Source of the DNA: Phycisphaerae bacterium
Lineage (GTDB): Bacteria; Planctomycetota; Phycisphaerae; JAAYCJ01
Direction of reading: 5' to 3'
Assembly: GCA_012514125.1 (NCBI GenBank)
Contig: JAAZAW010000271.1
Coordinates: 1-5,362 of the forward strand
Length of the DNA: 5,362 bases
The position numbers and the translations under genes were made by a program. The notes below the pieces were generated by a model. It saw only the letters and a program-made list of their open reading frames with translations, was not told the origin of the DNA and did no database searches. Below, piece after piece: positions 1 through 5,051 of this stretch; within the stretch, counting starts at the first letter, position 1; each line of letters opens with the position of its first letter.

Positions 1-1031
1 AAGTCAGCCATACCCCCATGGGCGGACAAATCCTGCGAAATTTCCTTTATGAAATCTGCCGGTGCGAAGGCACCTGGCGTGTCGCCAGTCTGATCGATCA
101 AACCATCGAAGCCGTCCGTAAACAAGTCGGTAACGCTCGCGTGATTTGCGGCCTTTCCGGCGGCGTCGATAGTTCCGTACTCGCCGCCCTTTTGCACAAA
201 GCTGTCGGCAATCAGCTCACCTGTATTTTCGTCGATAACGGTCTGCTGCGTAAAAATGAAGCTGCCCTCGTTGAAGCCACCTTCCGAAATCACTTCCATA
301 TCGACCTTCGATGCGTGGATGCATCCGAACGCTTCCTTACCGCGCTTCGGGGAGTTACCGACCCCACACAAAAACGAAAAATCATCGGCAGGGAATTTAT
401 CGAGGTCTTCAAACACGAAGCCAAATCGATTCCCGGCGCCCGATTTCTCGCACAAGGCACGCTTTACCCCGACGTCATCGAATCGGGCTGTAGTGTCGGC
501 GGAAAAGCCGCCAGCATCAAACTCCACCACAACGTCGGCGGTCTTCCGGCGGAACTGGGCTTCGAACTGGTCGAACCCTTGCGGGATTTATTTAAAGACG
601 AAGTCCGGGCGGTAGGCGAACATCTGGGTCTGCCCGACGAAATCGTCTGGCGGCATCCCTTCCCCGGTCCCGGGCTGGCGGTACGTATTATTGGCGAAAT
701 CACCCCCGCCAGACTTGCGATTCTCCGCGAAGCCGACGATATCTTTATCTCCGAAATCCGGGCGGGCAATCTCTACCGTTCGATTTCACAGGCCTTTGCG
801 GTATTGATCCCTGTCGGCACGGTCGGTGTGATGGGCGACGGCCATACGTACGAATCGATCATCGCCATCCGCGCGGTCGAAACCACCGACTTCATGACCG
901 CCGACTGGACACGTTTGCCGCACGAACTCCTGGCGACCATCGCCAATCGAATCGTCAACGAAGTCCGAGGCGTCAACAGGGTCGTCTACGATATCTCCTC
1001 AAAACCGCCCGCGACAATCGAATGGGAATAA
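1..1031 (+). CDS. guaA: GMP synthase (glutamine-hydrolysing), C-terminal part; 5' end outside window
   Basis: GuaA converts XMP, ATP and glutamine to GMP in the cytoplasm, the last step of guanine nucleotide synthesis. The frame is open to the left edge (codons from base 3 read V-S-H-T-P before the ATG at 18), matching the end of the glutamine amidotransferase domain, so that ATG is internal and the catalytic Cys-His-Glu domain lies upstream. Numbering from that Met, the ATP-pyrophosphatase P-loop SGGVDSS is at residues 47-53 (bases 156-176), followed by FVDNGLLRKNE, the LYPDVIESG segment, and the dimerisation domain with HPFPGPGLAVR and TTDFMTADW. The protein ends PPATIEWE, the usual GuaA C-terminus, so the 3' end is intact. 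About 342 residues are visible out of the family's roughly 510-525. No key residue of the visible part is missing. The identification is secure; the missing N-terminus is only due to the window edge. Confidence 0.97.
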   Translation, partial: VSHTPMGGQILRNFLYEICRCEGTWRVASLIDQTIEAVRKQVGNARVICGLSGGVDSSVLAALLHKAVGNQLTCIFVDNGLLRKNEAALVEATFRNHFHIDLRCVDASERFLTALRGVTDPTQKRKIIGREFIEVFKHEAKSIPGARFLAQGTLYPDVIESGCSVGGKAASIKLHHNVGGLPAELGFELVEPLRDLFKDEVRAVGEHLGLPDEIVWRHPFPGPGLAVRIIGEITPARLAILREADDIFISEIRAGNLYRSISQAFAVLIPVGTVGVMGDGHTYESIIAIRAVETTDFMTADWTRLPHELLATIANRIVNEVRGVNRVVYDISSKPPATIEWE

Positions 1032-1069
1032 TCGTCCGACTGACACAAACAGACTTTACCGCCATCTTC

Positions 1070-1093
1070 TCTTGCCGATAAACTCTGGCAAGA
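1070..1093 (+). other. Hairpin downstream of guaA, overlapping the putative -35 of the next gene
   Basis: TCTTGCC (1070-1076) and GGCAAGA (1087-1093) form a perfect 7-bp stem with a 10-base loop, 39 bases after the guaA stop. No T-run follows, so it is not a classical intrinsic terminator. The right arm overlaps the best -35 candidate (1085-1090) of the next gene. It could be a weak guaA terminator, an mRNA 3'-end stabiliser or a repressor site; the sequence does not tell which. Confidence 0.4.
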
Positions 1094-1115
1094 ACCATAA
1101 CTCCTGTTGTATAAT
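1085..1115 (+). promoter_or_regulatory. Putative sigma-70 promoter of the secreted cytochrome-like protein gene
   Basis: A perfect TATAAT lies at 1110-1115. The best -35 is CTGGCA at 1085-1090 (4 of 6 matches to TTGACA) with a long 19-base spacer, so the -35 is weak. The expected start near 1122 would leave a 5' leader of about 35 bases containing the GGGAG ribosome site at 1144-1148. The -10 is convincing, the -35 is not. Confidence 0.45.
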
Positions 1116-1156
1116 AGATCGAAACAGATTGTAAAAAGTTATCGGGAGATATAATC

Positions 1157-2359
1157 ATGTTTAAACATGGATTTGTCACACTCGGCGTTTTGATCCTGTT
1201 ATGTTGTCCCCAAATCGGTGAGTCGCAAAAGACCAAAGCCCTTGGCGGCAAGGCACAACAGACCATTGTGGAAACCACGCCCGGAAGATTCCGCCGGGGA
1301 TGGGCCGTTAAAGGCAATGGAAACGAAAGGACCTTCATCGACATCAGCGGCGAAAAAATCGATCTGCCGACCAATGCCACCTACTACAAAATCTCCGACT
1401 TTGAAAAAGAATTCACCAAAATGCAGCGGGATGTCCGCGATAAAGAGGGCGATCGGACCTCTGAATATGCCAAACTTTTCGATTGGGGACGCAATCACCA
1501 GCTTTACGAAGCGGTCGAACAACTTGCGGAAAAAATCCTCAAACGAAATCCGGCCAATCCGAACCCCGAAGCCCAACTCGCCAAGGAATGGGCCTACCAG
1601 CAAATCGAAACGATGAGAAAAACAATGGGAACGGGCGTGGAAACGGAAGAATTCTCTATGGCGGATGTTCAAAAAATCCGTTTTGCGCTTTTAAGCCCCG
1701 ACGCGTTTGGCGGTGCGAACCCCCAAATCGCCTTCAAACGCAACGCCCTCAAGCGATTTCTCGATGAAATGCAGGAAGCGGGCCAATACCAGACGCGAGA
1801 AGAACAACGAGAATTTCTCAAGCTTTCCCCCCTCGAACAAGCCCTGATCATCAAAAAACGGTCCGCCAACAAGTACCAACCCGATATCAATATCGGAAGA
1901 GACCCGCGGTTGATCATGGATTTTAAGACAAGGATTCAACCCATTCTCAGCCGATCCTGCGCCCAGCCTAACTGCCATGGGGGTGAAGTCTCCAAACTCA
2001 GACTCACCGCAAAATCAACCTCTTTACCCCAAACCTATTATAACTACTATGCCCTGGACACCTTTCGCTCTGCTCAGGGAAATGTCATCGATCATGCCCA
2101 GCCTGAAACCGACTCGCTGCTGATCAACTTCCTTTTGCCGCCCAATCTGGCTCCTAAAAAATTAACCCATACGCCCGCCTTTCCGCCGGTCATCAAAACC
2201 AAAGAAGACCCTCGATATAAGTCGCTCATCCAATGGCTCAGCGACCAGCCGACTTATGCGATCGATCAACTCATGAGCGAAAAAGGCGTCCCCGTCGAAG
2301 AGGATGAGCAAATCTCCACCGACGTTCCGGCGATTGAATCCAAGACCGTCGAACCGTAG
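1157..2359 (+). CDS. Exported protein with a planctomycete-type cytochrome c-like domain (CX4CH motif)
   Basis: This 400-residue protein is probably exported. Residues 1-23 form a Sec-type signal peptide: F-K-H, a hydrophobic core GVLILLCC, and likely cleavage near GES|Q at 23/24. No lipobox is present. Residues about 80-240 are charged and helical, with a TPR-like patch near 110-150. Residues about 254-366 look like the cytochrome c-like domains of secreted planctomycete proteins: F-K-T-R-I-Q-P-I-L, then CAQPNCHGG (268-276), then a D-x-x-x-PETDSLLINFLLPP segment and a final P-x-Y-x-x-LIQWL. The two cysteines are four residues apart (CX4CH) instead of the usual CXXCH, so covalent haem attachment is possible but uncertain. 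The tail from 380 is acidic. Start ATG 1157 is supported by GGGAG at 1144-1148, eight bases upstream. Its neighbours are housekeeping genes and give no hint of a substrate. No specific function is recognised; an electron-transfer, metal-binding or purely structural role are all open. Confidence 0.85.
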   Translation: MFKHGFVTLGVLILLCCPQIGESQKTKALGGKAQQTIVETTPGRFRRGWAVKGNGNERTFIDISGEKIDLPTNATYYKISDFEKEFTKMQRDVRDKEGDRTSEYAKLFDWGRNHQLYEAVEQLAEKILKRNPANPNPEAQLAKEWAYQQIETMRKTMGTGVETEEFSMADVQKIRFALLSPDAFGGANPQIAFKRNALKRFLDEMQEAGQYQTREEQREFLKLSPLEQALIIKKRSANKYQPDINIGRDPRLIMDFKTRIQPILSRSCAQPNCHGGEVSKLRLTAKSTSLPQTYYNYYALDTFRSAQGNVIDHAQPETDSLLINFLLPPNLAPKKLTHTPAFPPVIKTKEDPRYKSLIQWLSDQPTYAIDQLMSEKGVPVEEDEQISTDVPAIESKTVEP

Positions 2360-2463
2360 ATCAAAAATAGGATGAAAAATGCAAATTTTCAAAATTCGGT
2401 TGATAAAAGTCAAAAAATAAAGGAAATCACATACCCTTCCGGATAAAGTTTATCAAATAGAAC

Positions 2464-2493
2464 TTGCAAGGAATGTAACCTAACGCTTATGAT
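2464..2493 (+). promoter_or_regulatory. Putative sigma-70 promoter of metK
   Basis: TTGCAA (2464-2469, 4 of 6 to TTGACA) and TATGAT (2488-2493, 5 of 6 to TATAAT) are separated by 18 bases. Transcription would start near 2500 and give a 5' leader of about 54 bases, too short for a SAM-I riboswitch. The preceding 2360-2463 is A-rich and shows no terminator hairpin for the upstream gene. Confidence 0.5.
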
Positions 2494-2553
2494 CTTACGT
2501 TTGTATTTTTAAATGTATGGCCAATTTTATAGTGCTTTTCAGAAGGAGTCACA

Positions 2554-3783
2554 ATGGCTGTCAGTTCAAAACGAAATAATGCTGATGAACCCAATCTGTT
2601 TACCAGCGAATCCGTCACAATGGGACACCCCGATAAAGTAGCCGATCAGGTCTCCGATGCGATCCTCGACGCGCTGCTCGCCCAGGATAAAAATTCCCGC
2701 GTCGCCTGCGAAACGATGTGTAAAAACAGTCTCATCGTCGTGGCCGGGGAAGTCACCACCAAAGCCGTTATCAATATTCCGGAAATCGTTAAAAAAACAA
2801 TTGCCGAGATTGGCTATACCAGCGCGGATATTGGCCTCGAGGCCAACACCTGTACCGTCGTGGCCTGCCTTGAACGACAGAGTCCCGATATTTCCCAGGG
2901 TGTCACCGCCACGAAAGAAAAAGAACAGGGCGCCGGCGATCAGGGTCTGATGTTCGGGTTCGCCTGCAACGAAACTCCGGTACTCATGCCCCTGCCCATC
3001 TACCTGTCGCACCGCATTTGCGAGCAACTCTCGAAAGTGCGTCAGAATGGAACCCTTCCTTTTGTGCGTCCGGACGGCAAGGCTCAGGTCACGGTCGAAT
3101 ACAAAGACCGCAAACCCGTCCGTATCGACACCGTCGTCTGCTCGACCCAATATTCCGACGATCCGAAATATGTCAAAGCCGGATTGGTCGATAAGACAGG
3201 CGCCATGACCGAAAAAGGCCGTAAAGCCTTGATCGAAAAGGTCATCAAGCCTGTGCTTCCGAAAAATATGATCAAGGGCGATATCAAATTTCATATCAAT
3301 CCGACCGGACGATTCGTTATCGGCGGTCCGCACGGTGATTGCGGTCTGACCGGAAGAAAGATCATCGTCGATACCTATGGTGGTCGTGGACGGCATGGTG
3401 GCGGAGCCTTCAGCGGCAAGGACCCATCCAAGGTTGACCGTTCCGCCTGCTATATGGCCCGTTATATCGCCAAGAACATCGTCGCAGCCGGTCTGGCTGA
3501 GGAATGCGAAGTTCAACTGGCTTATGCCATCGGCGTGGCCGATCCGGTCAGTGTGTGTATCGACACCTACGGAACCGGCAAAGTCGATGAGCCCACACTG
3601 GTCAAACTGGTTCGCAAGCATTTCCCGCTCAAACCCAGGGGAATTATCGAGCATCTCAAGCTTCTGCGGCCCATTTATACGGAAACGGCCAAAAATGGCC
3701 ACTTCGGTCATGAAAAGCCGACCTTTACCTGGGAAAAGACCGACAAAGCCAAAATCCTTCGACGGGAAGCAGGCATAAAATAA
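2554..3783 (+). CDS. metK: S-adenosylmethionine synthase (methionine adenosyltransferase)
   Basis: MetK makes S-adenosylmethionine from methionine and ATP, releasing phosphate and pyrophosphate; it is a cytoplasmic enzyme, typically a tetramer. The 409-residue product aligns by eye with E. coli MetK over its whole length. Visible hallmarks are HPDK (25-28, ATP-binding histidine), ACET (51-54), the hexapeptide GAGDQG (126-131), INPTGRFVIGGPHGDCGLTG in the central domain, and the P-loop-like GGGAFSGKD (282-290). It ends EKTDKAKILRREAGIK, as in the family. It is about 25 residues longer than the 384 of E. coli, mainly through a charged N-terminal extension of some 12 residues before LFTSESV. ATG 2554 is chosen because AGAAGGAG (2541-2548) sits five bases upstream. 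A plausible promoter lies at 2464-2493. No SAM riboswitch and no methionine-cycle neighbour are seen in the window. No key residue is missing. Confidence 0.98.
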   Translation: MAVSSKRNNADEPNLFTSESVTMGHPDKVADQVSDAILDALLAQDKNSRVACETMCKNSLIVVAGEVTTKAVINIPEIVKKTIAEIGYTSADIGLEANTCTVVACLERQSPDISQGVTATKEKEQGAGDQGLMFGFACNETPVLMPLPIYLSHRICEQLSKVRQNGTLPFVRPDGKAQVTVEYKDRKPVRIDTVVCSTQYSDDPKYVKAGLVDKTGAMTEKGRKALIEKVIKPVLPKNMIKGDIKFHINPTGRFVIGGPHGDCGLTGRKIIVDTYGGRGRHGGGAFSGKDPSKVDRSACYMARYIAKNIVAAGLAEECEVQLAYAIGVADPVSVCIDTYGTGKVDEPTLVKLVRKHFPLKPRGIIEHLKLLRPIYTETAKNGHFGHEKPTFTWEKTDKAKILRREAGIK

Positions 3784-3805
3784 TTTAAATTTACCGCGAC
3801 TTTGT

Positions 3806-3835
3806 TTGGCAAAAATCAACTTCGTTGGATATAAT
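3806..3835 (+). promoter_or_regulatory. Strong putative sigma-70 promoter of the tRNA unit
   Basis: TTGGCA (3806-3811, 5 of 6) and TATAAT (3830-3835, 6 of 6) are 18 bases apart, the best promoter match in the window. Transcription would start near 3842, about 90 bases before the mature tRNA 5' end. Its position just 23 bases after the metK stop, followed by tRNA and terminator, marks an independent tRNA transcription unit. Confidence 0.65.
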
Positions 3836-3844
3836 ACTCAACGA

Positions 3845-3875
3845 TAATCGGATGATCGTCAGGACCATCCGATTA
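3845..3875 (+). promoter_or_regulatory. 10-bp hairpin at the 5' end of the tRNA leader
   Basis: TAATCGGATG (3845-3854) and CATCCGATTA (3866-3875) form a perfect 10-bp stem with an 11-base loop. It begins a few bases after the predicted transcription start. What follows is A-rich (AATAAAATTTC), not a T-run, so it is an unlikely intrinsic terminator for metK. It may protect or fold the pre-tRNA leader, mark a processing site, or act as an operator for a dimeric regulator. The function is unknown. Confidence 0.45.
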
Positions 3876-3930
3876 AATAAAATTTCATAGTTCAGGCTAC
3901 GTACTGAAAAGAACGTTCTGAGACATGATT

Positions 3931-4001
3931 GGGGACGTGGTGTAATGGGAGCACGTAGCCTTCGCAAGGCTAAAATGGCGGTTCGACTCCGCTCGTCTCC
4001 A
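3931..4001 (+). tRNA. tRNA-Ala, anticodon CGC
   Basis: A complete 71-base cloverleaf is present. The acceptor stem is GGGGACG (3931-3937) with CGTCTCC (3994-4000), discriminator A at 4001. The D stem is GTGT/GCAC; the anticodon stem is TAGCC (3956-3960)/GGCTA (3968-3972) around the loop TTCGCAA, giving anticodon CGC (3963-3965), which reads GCG codons. A four-base variable loop is followed by T arm GGCGG-TTCGACT-CCGCT. The third acceptor pair is G3:U70, the main identity element for alanyl-tRNA synthetase, which independently supports alanine. The 3' CCA is not encoded and must be added after transcription. The D stem and acceptor sequence differ from the common GGGGC...TAGCTC body of bacterial tRNA-Ala. 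It has its own promoter upstream and terminator downstream. Confidence 0.95.
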
Positions 4002-4007
4002 TTCATA

Positions 4008-4045
4008 AAAAAAGCTCTTCTTTATTTGAAGAGCTTTTTTATTTT
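4008..4045 (+). terminator. Intrinsic terminator after the tRNA
   Basis: A 13-bp stem pairs 4008-4020 (A-run then GCTCTTC) with 4028-4040 (GAAGAGC then T-run) around a 7-base loop TTTATTT. The T-run continues, after one A, to 4046. The start lies seven bases beyond the tRNA 3' end. The A-run on the left arm means it could also terminate transcription from the other strand, though no convergent gene is visible. Confidence 0.9.
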
Positions 4046-4129
4046 TACTCCCGACAACACTGCCAACCAATTATCTATCGCAAAATTACTCCTCGGGCGT
4101 TAAAATTAACAAACATTCAAGATTACTGG

Positions 4130-4459
4130 ATGGATTCTGAAATGACACAAGAAGAACGACTCATAAAACTCAATGAATTTTTAAAAGTTAATCCTACAGA
4201 TACTTTTTCCCTTTTTGCGATGGCGATGGAACTTCGATCACTCAATCGCCAGAACGAGGCGTTGAAATATCTTGATCGAGTACTGGCAGCCGATCCGAAT
4301 TATGTGCCGGGCTATTTTCAAAAAGCTGAAATTCTGATAGAATTGGCTCGTCCGCAGGAAGCTCGACGGGTACTCCTTGACGGAATTCCCAAAGCGGTGG
4401 AAGCTGGCCAGTTTCACATTCGTGACCGAATGCAAGAAAATATAAATAAATTAAAATGA
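4130..4459 (+). CDS. Small tetratricopeptide-repeat protein
   Basis: This 109-residue protein has no signal peptide and is predicted cytoplasmic. It is almost entirely two TPR units, about residues 21-54 (N-P-T-D ... EALKYLDRVLAADP) and 55-88 (N-Y-V-P-G-Y-F-Q-K ... EARRVLLDGI), followed by a final helix. TPRs bind partner proteins; small stand-alone TPR proteins of about this size, often starting M-T-x-E-E-R and lacking any catalytic domain, occur in several phyla and have no defined role that I know. ATG 4142 (M-T-Q-E-E-R) fits that pattern and is a plausible alternative to ATG 4130; neither has a good Shine-Dalgarno sequence, only GGA near 4132-4134. TAAAAT at 4101-4106 could be a -10 box, but no convincing -35 accompanies it. 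The strong terminator at 4008-4045 separates it from the tRNA. The family is clear, the function unknown. Confidence 0.88.
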   Translation: MDSEMTQEERLIKLNEFLKVNPTDTFSLFAMAMELRSLNRQNEALKYLDRVLAADPNYVPGYFQKAEILIELARPQEARRVLLDGIPKAVEAGQFHIRDRMQENINKLK

Positions 4460-4549
4460 TTTTCTATTAACTCTTCTTCCGAATAACAAAAAAATTTCAA
4501 TCGCCTTGAGGGCTTCTTTATTTATTCTGAGAATTCTTTCATGAAGGAG

Positions 4550-4578
4550 TGGACGAACTTATATCATCATGTTAGAAT
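4550..4578 (+). promoter_or_regulatory. Weak putative promoter inside the gene-free stretch
   Basis: TGGACG (4550-4555, 4 of 6) and TAGAAT (4573-4578, 5 of 6) are 17 bases apart. Transcription would start near 4585 and run through the hairpin-rich part toward rny. It could serve a non-coding RNA or rny itself with a leader of roughly 465 bases. AT-rich sequence gives such matches by chance. Confidence 0.28.
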
Positions 4579-4987
4579 ATTATCATTGATACGCTTTTTA
4601 TTTAACACTGCGGGCCGATTGGCCCCGATTGAAATGGCAAATGTGCTTTAGGGTTTTTATCCAGAACGGTCGATATGCACCACGTCCGGGTGGACGATCA
4701 ACTCACCCTGTCGACTTGATGGATAAGCGAGAAGTTAATCATGCCTGACAAACGGCACTTTCTTATCTCGCAAAACATAAGGATCTTTGTATTGTGATTA
4801 TCGCGATAACATCGTATGACCTCGAAATTACGGAGCAGAACTGCCTTCAGAGCCGGGCCGTCACCTGAACGACGGGCATACCGGATTTTACGCCCATAAT
4901 GTGAGGTGATCGATTTTATCGACACTTATCCTGATAACAAAGACGACAGCGCCTACAGCATCGTTTTGTTTGTCCGATGTTGCCATT

Positions 4988-5008
4988 CCCCTCGGGGTTC
5001 GTGAACCC
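4988..5008 (+). promoter_or_regulatory. Two overlapping, mutually exclusive hairpins upstream of rny
   Basis: CCCC (4988-4991) can pair with GGGG (4994-4997) as a tight hairpin, or GGGTTC (4995-5000) can pair with GAACCC (5003-5008). Both use the same GGG, so only one can form. No T-run follows directly; the nearest, TTTT at 5020-5023, is about 12 bases on. This may be a terminator relic, an rny leader element or the end of an upstream RNA. Confidence 0.3.
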
Positions 5009-5051
5009 GCCAGTACGTATTTTAGACTTTTATGAATGTGAGGAATATGTA

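Larger units (their letters stand above)
4460..5051 (+). other. 592-base stretch without an intact gene; coding relics or structured RNA
   Basis: No frame on either strand gives a recognisable protein. The first part (4481-4540) is AT-rich, with a weak 4-bp hairpin (4503-4513, GCCT/GGGC) followed by a T-rich run that might end the TPR transcript. From about 4541 to 5001 the + strand shows protein-like but broken frames: 4541-4651 (36 codons), 4633-4716, 4641-4865 interrupted by TGA at 4746, and 4900-5001 with a clear purine-N-pyrimidine codon pattern. Several short hairpins also occur: 4612-4625, 4683-4696, 4727-4771, 4858-4875 and 4906-4925. I do not see tmRNA, RNase P, SRP or cyclic-di-GMP riboswitch signatures. 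A decayed gene or an unrecognised RNA such as a divergent 6S RNA are both possible. A 75-codon minus-strand frame (4698-4925) is not recognised and has no convincing start. Confidence 0.6.

Noticed and set aside
18..20. ATG at 18 as the true start of guaA
   Set aside because: The frame is open to the left edge with residues V-S-H-T-P matching GuaA, and the amidotransferase domain would be missing; the gene continues upstream.
1150..1155. TATAAT directly before the start codon at 1157 as a -10 box
   Set aside because: Transcription would begin inside the coding sequence, and the nearest -35 (TTGTAA at 1129-1134) has only a 15-base spacer; it is chance A/T sequence next to the ribosome site.
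2372..2446. 24-codon frame starting ATG at 2372 after the secreted-protein gene
   Set aside because: Too short, A-rich, no good ribosome site and no recognisable content.
2360..2553. SAM riboswitch upstream of metK
   Set aside because: No SAM-I, SAM-II or SAM-III core was seen, no terminator stem is present, and the likely leader is only about 54 bases.
2566..3819. 417-codon open frame on the minus strand across metK
   Set aside because: It is antisense to a clear metK, shows no recognisable domain, and arises from the codon bias of the + strand gene.
3910..3919. Palindrome AGAACGTTCT in the tRNA leader as an operator
   Set aside because: A 10-base palindrome downstream of the promoter is common by chance, and nothing else supports a binding site.
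4698..4925. 75-codon minus-strand frame in the gap before rny
   Set aside because: No recognisable domain, no convincing ribosome site, and the + strand frames look more protein-like; kept only as part of the gap description.
4460..5051. tmRNA, RNase P RNA or SRP RNA in the gap
   Set aside because: I looked for the tmRNA T-arm and tag end, the RNase P GAGGAAAGTCC and ACAGAA boxes, and the SRP GGAA tetraloop region on both strands and found none.
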